Source of the DNA: Streptomyces sp. P9-A2
Lineage (GTDB): Bacteria > Actinomycetota > Actinomycetes > Streptomycetales > Streptomycetaceae
Reading direction: 5' to 3'
Assembly (NCBI RefSeq): GCF_036634175.1
Contig: NZ_JAZIFX010000001.1
Span: forward strand, 1,860,001-1,924,000
Length of the DNA stretch: 64,000 bases
Shown: in pieces, positions 57,400 to 64,000 of the stretch
Layout: each line of letters starts with the position of its first letter
Numbering within the stretch: position 1 is the stretch's first letter
Made by a program: the position numbers and the translations under genes
The notes under the pieces: model-generated
Seen by the model: the letters and a program-made list of their open reading frames with translations, nothing else
What the model was told of the DNA's origin: nothing
Database searches by the model: none

Positions 57400-59169
57400 T
57401 CATCCCTGGGTCTGCTGGATAGCTTCGCGAAGCACCTGGCGGTCGTCGAAGGGACGCACCACCCCGGCGATGTCCTGTCCCTGCTCGTGGCCCTTGCCGG
57501 CGACCAGCACGGCGTCGCCGGGCTGTGCGCGGGCGACGGCCGCGGCGATCGCCGCGGCCCGGTCCTCGAAGACCTGCACCTCGCCGCGCTCGTGGGCGGG
57601 CACGGAGGCCGCGCCCTCGAGCATGGTGGCGAGGATCGCGAGGGGGTCCTCGGAGCGGGGGTTGTCGGAGGTCAGTACGGCGGTGTCGGCGAGCCGGGCC
57701 GCCGCGGCGCCCATCGGCCGGCGCTTGGTGAGGTCCCGGTCCCCGCCGCAGCCGAGCACCACGTGGACCTTGCCCTCGGTGACCCTGCGCAGGGCGCGCA
57801 GTACCGATTCGACGGCGTCGGTCTTGTGCGCGTAGTCGACCACCGCGAGGTACGGCTGGCCCGCGTCCACGCGCTCCAGCCGGCCGGGCACGCCGGGGAC
57901 GGCGGCGACGCCGTCGGCGGCGGTCTGGGGGTCCAGTCCGGCGGCGGCGAGGGCGACGATCGCGGCGAGGGTGTTGGCCACGTTGAAGGGGCCCGGCAGC
58001 GGCGACCGGGCGGTGATCCGCTCGCCCTCGGGGCCGGTCACGGTGAACGTGGAGTCGGTGGGGCCGACCACGACGTCCTCGGCACGCCAGTCGGCGTCGG
58101 GGTGGCCCTCGGCGGAGTAGGTGATGACGGGGACGCCGGCCTCCTTGGTGAGGCGGCGGCCGTACTCGTCGTCGGCGTTGACCACGGCGAGGCGGCTGCG
58201 CAGCGGGGTGAACAGCTGCGCCTTGGCCCCGAAGTAGTCCTCCATGTCGGAGTGGAACTCCATGTGTTCCGGGCTCAGGTTGGTGAAGACGGCGATGTCG
58301 AAGACGCAGCCGTCCACCCGGCCCAGTACCAGGGCGTGACTGGAGACCTCCATGGCGACCGCGTCGACACCGCGCTCGCGCATGACGGCGAACAGGGCCT
58401 GGAGGTCGGTGGCCTCCGGCGTGGTGCGCTCGGACTTGATGCGCTCGTCGCCGATGCGCATCTCGACGGTGCCGATCAGCCCCACCCGTCGCCCACCACC
58501 GTCCTCGGCCGGCGGCGTTTCGCGCCGGCCCTCCTCGTCCGTGCCGCGGACGGTCTTCAGGCCGCCCTCGACGAGATAGGCGGTGGTGGTCTTGCCGGAG
58601 GTACCGGTGATGCCGATCTGGAGCAGGTCGCGGCCCGGGTGGCCGTAGATCGTGGCCGCCAGTTCGCCCATGCCCGCGCGGGGGTCGTCGACCACCAGGG
58701 CGGGCAGGCCGGCCGCGGCGGCGCGTTCGGCGCCGCTCGGGTCGGTGAGCACGGCGACCGCGCCGAGGCCCGCGGCCTGGTTGACGAAGTCGGCGCCGTG
58801 CACGCGGGCGCCGGGGAGGGCGGCGTACAGGTCGCCGGGGCGCACCGCGCGCGAGTCATGGGTGATGCCCGTGACGTCGGCGGTCCGCTGCGGCACGGTG
58901 GTACCCAGTTGACCGGCGAGTTCCGCGAGGGGGGTGGCGGTGACCCGCGCCGGCCGGGGCGGCCCGGGAAATGTCACGGGGTGGCCCTTCTGAGTGGTTT
59001 GGGACTGATCAGCGTGTGGCACGGCGGTGAGCGTACCGGGCGCACCCGGCGCGGAGCGAAAGAGGGGGCCGGGCACGGTGCCGTCCGGCGGAGAGCCGTG
59101 CCCGGGGGCGGGGTCCGGTGCGGGGCGGGGAGTGTTCTGTTTCCCGGGGTCGGGGGTGATCGTTGTCAC
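57400..59169 (-). CDS. murE: UDP-MurNAc-dipeptide diaminopimelate ligase
   Basis: Up to 589 residues. P-loop ITGTSGKTTTAYLVEGG, AMEVSSHALVLGRVDG, and the diaminopimelate-recognition motif DNPRSEDP; Streptomyces inserts the LL isomer. The first 64 residues are Pro-rich and not conserved. GTG at 59167-59169 has an AGGA site, while GTG at 58975-58977 would remove that extension. There is also an insertion after the P-loop helix (DEEGRRETPPAEDGGG) absent from typical MurE. Confidence 0.95.
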   Translation of the reverse strand: MTTITPDPGKQNTPRPAPDPAPGHGSPPDGTVPGPLFRSAPGAPGTLTAVPHADQSQTTQKGHPVTFPGPPRPARVTATPLAELAGQLGTTVPQRTADVTGITHDSRAVRPGDLYAALPGARVHGADFVNQAAGLGAVAVLTDPSGAERAAAAGLPALVVDDPRAGMGELAATIYGHPGRDLLQIGITGTSGKTTTAYLVEGGLKTVRGTDEEGRRETPPAEDGGGRRVGLIGTVEMRIGDERIKSERTTPEATDLQALFAVMRERGVDAVAMEVSSHALVLGRVDGCVFDIAVFTNLSPEHMEFHSDMEDYFGAKAQLFTPLRSRLAVVNADDEYGRRLTKEAGVPVITYSAEGHPDADWRAEDVVVGPTDSTFTVTGPEGERITARSPLPGPFNVANTLAAIVALAAAGLDPQTAADGVAAVPGVPGRLERVDAGQPYLAVVDYAHKTDAVESVLRALRRVTEGKVHVVLGCGGDRDLTKRRPMGAAAARLADTAVLTSDNPRSEDPLAILATMLEGAASVPAHERGEVQVFEDRAAAIAAAVARAQPGDAVLVAGKGHEQGQDIAGVVRPFDDRQVLREAIQQTQG

Positions 59170-59221
59170 GGGCTGTTCCTGGGTGGTTCCGTGCCGGCCG
59201 GGCGCGAGGGTTCGCGACCGG

Positions 59222-61207
59222 TCAGCGCTTGAAGGTGACCGGGAAATTGGCCGGTTCGGCGCCGGTCGGCGGCACCTGAAGGGTCTTGAGGGCGAACTCC
59301 ATGACCTGCTTGTAGACGGGTCCGCAGATCTGGCCGCCGAAGTAACTGCCCTCGGTGGCGTTCTGGATGACGCAGGAGACGGTGACGCGGGGCTGGTCGG
59401 CGGGTGCGAATCCGGCGAAGGAGGAGGTGTAGCCGTGGTACTTGCCGGTGGCCGGATCCACGCGGTTGGCCGTACCCGTCTTCCCCGCCACCCGGTAGCC
59501 GGGGATGCGCGCCTTGGTGCCGGTACCCTCCTCGTCGTCCACGACCGACTCCAGCATCCTGGCGAGCGTCTTCGCCGTCTTCTGGCTGACGACCCGGGTC
59601 TTCTCGGGCTCCGGGGCGGCGGTGAAGCTTCCGTCGGGTTCCTTGGTGCCGCGCACCAGCGCGGGTTCGACGCGTACGCCGCCGTTGGCGATGGTGGAGT
59701 AGACGGACGCGGCCTGCATGGCGTTGACGGACACGCCCTGGCCGAAAGGAATCGTGTACTGCTGGGAGGTCGACCAGGTGTCGGGCGGGGCGAGGATGCC
59801 CTTGGTCTCACCGGGGAAGCCGAGTCCGGTGTGGCTGCCGAGGCCGAACGCGCGCAGGTAGTCGTGGAGCACCTTGTTGGCGGCGGCCTGGGTCTTGCCG
59901 AGCTGGCCGGTGGCCAGGATGGTGCCGATGTTGCTGGACTTGGCGAGCACTCCGTTGAGGGTGAGGTACCAGGTCGGGTGGTCGATGTCGTCCTTGAACA
60001 GGCGGTCGCCGCGATGCAGCCGGTTCGGCACGACGACATGCGTCTGCGGGGTGGCCGCGCCCTCCTCCAGGACTGCCGCCATGGACAGGACCTTGGCGGT
60101 GGAGCCGGGCTCGAAGGCGTCCTGGAGGGCCGCGTTGCCGAGGGCCGCCGGATCGGCCTCGGAGAGGTCATTGGGGTCGAAGCCGGGTGCGTTGGCCATG
60201 GCGAGGACCTCGCCGGTGCGGGTGTCCTGGACGATGACGTAGCCGCGGTCGGCCTTCGACTTCTCCACCTGCTCGCTGATGGCGTTCTGCGCGGCCCACT
60301 GGATGTCGCGGTCGATGGTGAGCTCGACGTCGCTGCCGGGGACGGCCGGTGTCTCGCTGGAGTCCACGGTCGGCACCAGACGGCCGCCGGACTGGGCGTA
60401 GCGGATCTTGCCGTCCTCGCCGGTGAGCCGCTTGTCCAGCTGGAGTTCGATACCGCCGCCGCCCTCGCCCTCGGCGTTGACCCAGCCCAGTATCCCGGCG
60501 GCGAGCTCGTTGTTGGGGTACACCCGCTTGCTGGTGGGCACGGACAGGACGCCGGCGAGGACGTTGACGGAGGACGTGTCGGTCTGCGCCTTCTTGGCCA
60601 GCGCGGACTTCAGGTCCTTGATCTGCTGCCACACCTGGGGGGTCTGACGGCTCGCGAGTCTGACGTAGCGCAGGGCCTTGTTCTCCGGCCGCAGCTTCTC
60701 GACCAGCCGGTCCTGGTCCTGGCCGAGGATCGGGGCGAGGAGGGCGGCGGCCTGTTCGGGGCCGTCGGCGATCTCCAGCTGGTCGGGGGCGAACAGCGTG
60801 GGGTCGGCGGTGATGTCGTAGGCGTCCTCGCTGGTCGCCAGGGCGACGCCGTTGCGGTCGGTGATCCTGCCGCGCTCGGCGTCCAGCACCTGGCCGACGT
60901 AGAGGTTCTGTCCGGCCTTCGCGGCGTAGGTGTCGGCCTTGACGGCCTGCACCTGGAGCAGGCGTACGACGAAGACGCTCAGGACCAGGGCCAGCGCCAG
61001 GCCGACCAGGCGCAGCCGGGGGCGCGGGCTGCCCAGCCGGATGACCTTCGGGGCCGCCGGGCCCGGCGGCCGGGGACGCGAGGCCGGGCGGGGGGTACGG
61101 GCCTGCCGGGCGCCGGGTCCGGGGCGCTGCCCGGCGCCCGGGCGGGCGGGCCGGGCGGGGCCGGGCACGCGACGGCGGGGCGGTTCCCTGTCGGACACTT
61201 CCGTCAC
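59222..61207 (-). CDS. ftsI: Septal class B penicillin-binding protein FtsI
   Basis: 661 residues. A Pro/Arg-rich cytoplasmic N-terminus of about 65 residues precedes one membrane helix (LRLVGLALALVLSVFVVRLL), then the pedestal domain with RGRITDRNG, then the transpeptidase domain. Its motifs are STAK (catalytic serine, in FEPGSTAKVLS), SSN (KSSNIGT) and KTGT (VAGKTGTANRV). It cross-links septal peptidoglycan with FtsW. The start overlaps the ftsL stop by 4 bp. Confidence 0.97.
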   Translation of the reverse strand: MTEVSDREPPRRRVPGPARPARPGAGQRPGPGARQARTPRPASRPRPPGPAAPKVIRLGSPRPRLRLVGLALALVLSVFVVRLLQVQAVKADTYAAKAGQNLYVGQVLDAERGRITDRNGVALATSEDAYDITADPTLFAPDQLEIADGPEQAAALLAPILGQDQDRLVEKLRPENKALRYVRLASRQTPQVWQQIKDLKSALAKKAQTDTSSVNVLAGVLSVPTSKRVYPNNELAAGILGWVNAEGEGGGGIELQLDKRLTGEDGKIRYAQSGGRLVPTVDSSETPAVPGSDVELTIDRDIQWAAQNAISEQVEKSKADRGYVIVQDTRTGEVLAMANAPGFDPNDLSEADPAALGNAALQDAFEPGSTAKVLSMAAVLEEGAATPQTHVVVPNRLHRGDRLFKDDIDHPTWYLTLNGVLAKSSNIGTILATGQLGKTQAAANKVLHDYLRAFGLGSHTGLGFPGETKGILAPPDTWSTSQQYTIPFGQGVSVNAMQAASVYSTIANGGVRVEPALVRGTKEPDGSFTAAPEPEKTRVVSQKTAKTLARMLESVVDDEEGTGTKARIPGYRVAGKTGTANRVDPATGKYHGYTSSFAGFAPADQPRVTVSCVIQNATEGSYFGGQICGPVYKQVMEFALKTLQVPPTGAEPANFPVTFKR

Positions 61208-61710
61208 CTGCCGGGAGTCGATGCGGGGGTGGACGTGGGATCTGCTGCCGCGCCGGGCGTCGTGCCCGGTGCCGTGCCCGGGAGCGGGAGCGGGGCCGTC
61301 GTGGTGGCCGGCGCCTCGGGGGTGAGCACCAGGGGGGCGCGGGAGGCGGTGGCGGGGCCTGGGACACCCTTGACCTTGCCGTCGGGGTCCAGGAAGGCGG
61401 GGTCGCCGCCGGGCACCATGCCGAGCTCACGGGCCCGGCGCTGGAGGGCGTCGGGGGCGGAGTAGGCGTCGACGTCCCGCTGGAGGGCCTGCTCCTCGTC
61501 GGTGAGGCTCTTCTTCTCCCGTTTGAGGTCGTCGAACCGGAACGCGCCCTCGCTGAGCGCCGAGTTCAGCACCAGGAGCCCGATCAGGCCGCCGCCCAGG
61601 AGAAGGACGACCAGCAGCACGAAGGGGGTACGGGCCGCCTGGGCCCGTCCCGTGGGGAGGAACTGCGCGAGACGGGCCGCCCTCCCCCTCAGTTCGGGTT
61701 TCCTGCTCAC
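61204..61710 (-). CDS. ftsL: FtsL-like divisome protein
   Basis: 168 residues. A short basic N-terminus, one membrane helix (about 30-50: FVLLVVLLLGGGLIGLLVLN), a short coiled coil (about 57-95: KREKKSLTDEEQALQRDV) and a Pro/Thr/Ala-rich extracytoplasmic tail. Position between rsmH and ftsI, plus this layout, identify FtsL; sequence conservation is low. It forms the FtsQLB-type complex that activates FtsWI. Confidence 0.88.
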   Translation of the reverse strand: MSRKPELRGRAARLAQFLPTGRAQAARTPFVLLVVLLLGGGLIGLLVLNSALSEGAFRFDDLKREKKSLTDEEQALQRDVDAYSAPDALQRRARELGMVPGGDPAFLDPDGKVKGVPGPATASRAPLVLTPEAPATTTAPLPLPGTAPGTTPGAAADPTSTPASTPGR

Positions 61711-61766
61711 TCATGCTCCCCTGGGTCCGTCCGAAGCCTGCCTTCCGCACCCGAGTGCCCCGCACG

Positions 61767-62750
61767 TCATTCGAGGTGCTCCCGGACGCGCTGGGCGCCC
61801 CGCAGCCGCGCGGGTGCCGCTCGCCGGTTCTCGGCGATCTCCTCCTCGGTGGGAAGCTCCGCACCGCGCGTGAGCAGCTTGAGCCGGGGCTGGTAGCGCT
61901 CGGGCACGACCGGCAGCCCGGGGGGCGCGGTGATGGCGGCGCCCCCCGCGAGCACCTGCTTGACCAGCCGGTCCTCCAGGGAGTGGTACGACAGCACGGC
62001 GATCCGGCCGCCGACGTCGAGTGCCCGCACCGCGGCCGGGATCGCCCGCTCCAGCACGGAGAGCTCGCCGTTGACCTCGATGCGCAGGGCCTGGAAGGTG
62101 CGCTTGGCAGGGTTGCCGCCGGTGCGCTTGGCGGCCTGCGGCAGCGCGTCCCGGATCAGCTCGACCAGGCGGGCGCTGGTGGTGAACGGCTCCTTCTCCC
62201 GCTCGCGCACCACCGCGGCCACGATCCGCTTGGCCTGCTTCTCCTCGCCGTAGGCGCGCAGGATGCGGACGAGGTCGCCGGGCGGGTAGGTGTTGAGGAC
62301 CTCTGCGGCGCTGATGCCGGCCGACTGGTCCATGCGCATGTCGAGCGGGGCGTCCTGGGCGTAGGCGAAGCCGCGGTCGGCCTCGTCGAGCTGCATGGAG
62401 GACACGCCCAGGTCGAACAGGACGCCCTGCACACGCGGGACACCGAGCCGGTCGAGCACGTCGGGGAGTTCGTCGTAGACGGCGTGGACCAGGGTGGCTC
62501 GCTCACCGAAGGGGGCGAGCCGCTCGCCGGACAGGCGCAGCGCCTCCTTGTCCCGGTCCAGGGCGATCAGTCGCGCCTCGGGGAACCGTGTCAGCAGGGC
62601 CTCGCTGTGGCCGCCGAGGCCGAGGGTGCAGTCGACGGCCACGGCTCCCGGCCGCTCCAGGGCGGGCGCCAGCAGGTCCAGGCACCGCCGGAGCATCACC
62701 GGGACGTGCCGGGTCTGCCCGCCCGTGTTCGCATGTGCTTCGCGCCCCAT
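61767..62750 (-). CDS. rsmH: 16S rRNA m4C1402 methyltransferase RsmH (MraW)
   Basis: 327 residues. SAM-binding motifs [14 protein letters not shown] and ALDRDKEAL, and the family motif [19 protein letters not shown], are present. The [13 protein letters not shown] segment fixes the reading frame near the start. It is the first gene of the dcw cluster here. No mraZ gene lies upstream. Confidence 0.96.
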   Translation of the reverse strand: MGREAHANTGGQTRHVPVMLRRCLDLLAPALERPGAVAVDCTLGLGGHSEALLTRFPEARLIALDRDKEALRLSGERLAPFGERATLVHAVYDELPDVLDRLGVPRVQGVLFDLGVSSMQLDEADRGFAYAQDAPLDMRMDQSAGISAAEVLNTYPPGDLVRILRAYGEEKQAKRIVAAVVREREKEPFTTSARLVELIRDALPQAAKRTGGNPAKRTFQALRIEVNGELSVLERAIPAAVRALDVGGRIAVLSYHSLEDRLVKQVLAGGAAITAPPGLPVVPERYQPRLKLLTRGAELPTEEEIAENRRAAPARLRGAQRVREHLE

Positions 62751-63180
62751 GGGTTCTGGGCCCTCTTCTCAAGGTCCGGCGCGGCCGTGACGCACCGCCG
62801 GGTCCCCGCCCCTCCCCCGGTGTGGACGGGGCGGCCGGCCGGCGCCGGAGGCGACAGCCGGCCGGGAACGGGAGGAGGCCGAGCCGTACGTACGCGCAGC
62901 GCACGCGGGGGGATCTCCGGGACGCTGCCCGGTTCTCCGGGGGAAATCAGTGCAGCGGGGAGTCTCGCCTCCCGCTTCGCGTCACTTTAGTCCACGGTGT
63001 CGCCCGGTCAATCAACCGGCCTGCGCGGCGCGGCCCTCGGCACGAGGACAACCGCATCACAGGGAAGTCACTCGCACGAGGCGGCTCACACCATCCTTGT
63101 GGGTCATCTCACGCCAAAGACGGATGACGTTCTTTGTCCTGTCTCACAGCGAGCCCGGACGGTGGGTGCCCAGTAACGTC
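62751..63180. other. Divergent gap between rsmH and carbonic anhydrase
   Basis: 430 bp with no supported gene. The left part is very GC-rich (62775-62890) with inverted GCCGGCC strings. It also holds the candidate rsmH promoter (62984-63011). The right part, about 63040-63180, is less GC-rich and must hold the carbonic anhydrase promoter. No mraZ reading frame is present. Confidence 0.6.
62984..63011 (-). promoter_or_regulatory. Candidate vegetative promoter of the dcw cluster
   Basis: On the minus strand TTGACC (63006-63011) is followed after 16 bp by TAAAGT (62984-62989), a fair match to the HrdB-type consensus. It would start transcription about 225-230 bp before rsmH. Confidence 0.45.
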
Positions 63181-63735
63181 ATGGCTATGACGACTTCTGC
63201 ATCGGTTCCCGCGAGCCCGGAAAGCGCGACAGTCGGCCAGGGCACGGTCACCGACCGCCTGGTGGACGCGAACGAGCAGTACGCCAACGCCTTCGCCGAT
63301 CCCGGGATGGACGCCCGCCCCGTCCTCCGTGTCGCCGTGGTGGCCTGCATGGACGCCCGGCTCGACCTGCACGCCGCGCTCGGCCTCGAGCTCGGTGACT
63401 GCCACACCGTCCGCAACGCCGGAGGCGTCGTCACCGACGACGTGATCCGGTCGCTGACCGTCAGCCAGCGGGCACTCGGCACCCGCAGTGTGGTGCTCAT
63501 CCACCACACCAACTGCGGCCTGGAGTCCATCACCGAGGAGTTCCGGCACGACCTGGAGATGGAGGTCGGCCAGCGTCCCGCCTGGGCCGTGGAGGCCTTC
63601 CGGGACGTGGACCAGGACGTACGGCAGTCGATGCAGCGGGTGCGCACCTCGCCGTTCCTGCCGTACACCGACGACGTGCGCGGATTCGTCTTCGACGTGA
63701 AGACCGGTCTGCTGCGTGAGATCGATCCCACCTGA
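63181..63735 (+). CDS. Small beta-carbonic anhydrase
   Basis: 184 residues, the short actinobacterial beta class. Zinc ligands are in VVACMDARLD (Cys56, Asp58) and VVLIHHTNCGLES (His and Cys), with HTVRNAGGVVTDDVIRSL between. It interconverts CO2 and bicarbonate in the cytoplasm. ATG at 63181 is chosen. It is transcribed away from the dcw cluster. Confidence 0.92.
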   Translation: MAMTTSASVPASPESATVGQGTVTDRLVDANEQYANAFADPGMDARPVLRVAVVACMDARLDLHAALGLELGDCHTVRNAGGVVTDDVIRSLTVSQRALGTRSVVLIHHTNCGLESITEEFRHDLEMEVGQRPAWAVEAFRDVDQDVRQSMQRVRTSPFLPYTDDVRGFVFDVKTGLLREIDPT

Positions 63736-63799
63736 CCCGCCGGCCCGCTCCGAGGCCGTCCTTCGCCGCGGGTTCGCGCGTCCGTTCTCCGGATGTCAC

Positions 63800-63835
63800 C
63801 AGGTCGTACGACATTCATAAATGTCGTACGACCTG
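63800..63835. terminator. 16-bp perfect palindrome after the carbonic anhydrase
   Basis: Arms 63800-63815 and 63820-63835 are perfectly complementary with a CATA loop. Each arm also contains the self-palindrome GTCGTACGAC. It begins 65 bp beyond the stop. It may be a terminator or a two-site operator for a gene beyond the window. Confidence 0.55.
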
Positions 63836-64000
63836 ACATACCACCGCCAGTTGTCCACAGGCGAGTGACACGAATCGGTAACGGCGGCAAGAATGCGGGA
63901 GTGGTGCCGTGTGGAACCTTTCCCGCGCGGCGTCCGTGATTCGGGGTGGGCCGGTCCGCACAGCAAGGCGTCGGCCCGGACATTTGTGGCCCTCGTTCCT
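63836..64000. other. Window-end region without gene
   Basis: No supported ORF. One DnaA-box-like TTGTCCACA occurs at 63851-63859. Nothing else was recognised. Confidence 0.4.

Noticed and set aside
63851..63859. Replication origin signal (DnaA-box-like TTGTCCACA)
   Set aside because: A single box without a cluster, dnaA or dnaN; expected by chance or as an isolated DnaA site.

Overview
The window is high-GC actinobacterial chromosome, almost certainly Streptomyces. The signs are a GC of roughly 70% or more, many GTG starts, DivIVA next to a YlmG/SepG-SepF-FtsZ block, the bifunctional HisA/TrpF-type enzyme PriA inside the his operon, a TrpM-like small ORF between trpC and trpB, and Streptomyces-type conserved membrane genes around trp. 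Gene order is that of the conserved core arm around trp, his, dnaE, ileS, ftsZ and mraW in Streptomyces. I see no prophage, IS transposase, CRISPR array, tRNA, rRNA or secondary-metabolite cluster.

Layout. (1) About 1-13.1 kb, mostly minus strand: a truncated trpB, trpM, trpC, three small membrane-protein genes (DUF2752, HGxxPAAW, TIGR02234), trpE and hisI; two plus-strand genes (TIGR03085 and VOC proteins); then the his operon hisD-hisC-hisB-(52-aa membrane ORF)-hisH-priA-ridA-hisF, with many 4-bp start/stop overlaps. (2) 13.3-22.4 kb: a putative beta-helix membrane protein, a helical hypothetical, a Lon-N-domain protein, a YbaK-type deacylase, a 24-codon gene that looks like ribosomal protein bL37, an ABC-2 exporter pair and a NYN-domain nuclease-like protein. 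(3) 22.6-37.5 kb: a 54-aa basic protein, dnaE, a DUF2252 protein, a membrane protein plus DsbA-like protein pair, secreted phosphatase phoD, a hydrolase, an MscS channel, an SDR enzyme and a Na+/H+ antiporter. (4) 37-44 kb: GNAT-rluD-lspA, a DksA/TraR zinc-finger protein with a long basic tail, and ileS behind a translational T-box riboswitch. (5) 44.4-62.8 kb, minus strand: divIVA, sepG, sepF, yggS, pgeF, ftsZ, ftsQ, murG, ftsW, murD, mraY, murF, murE, ftsI, ftsL and rsmH, the division and cell-wall (dcw) cluster, transcribed right to left. (6) A small beta-carbonic anhydrase closes the window.

How the genes work together. PriA probably serves both histidine and tryptophan synthesis, linking the two amino-acid blocks. 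The dcw block carries peptidoglycan precursor enzymes (MurE, MurF, MurD, MraY, MurG), the septal synthase pair FtsW/FtsI, divisome proteins FtsL/FtsQ/FtsZ/SepF/SepG and the polar-growth protein DivIVA. mraZ, murC, ddl and ftsA are not in the cluster.

The genes are largely expected housekeeping genes, and I found no convincing new multi-gene system. The less ordinary material is in the non-coding DNA. It includes two copies of a 166-bp palindromic element whose differences partly preserve pairing; a diverged ~350-bp repeat present in opposite orientations 16 kb apart; a 166-bp block bounded by perfect 13-bp inverted repeats between murG and ftsQ; several exact-period tandem repeats; and a T-box in which two GGAGG strands compete for one CCTCC strand. 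All sequence comparisons here were done by eye; no database search was run.
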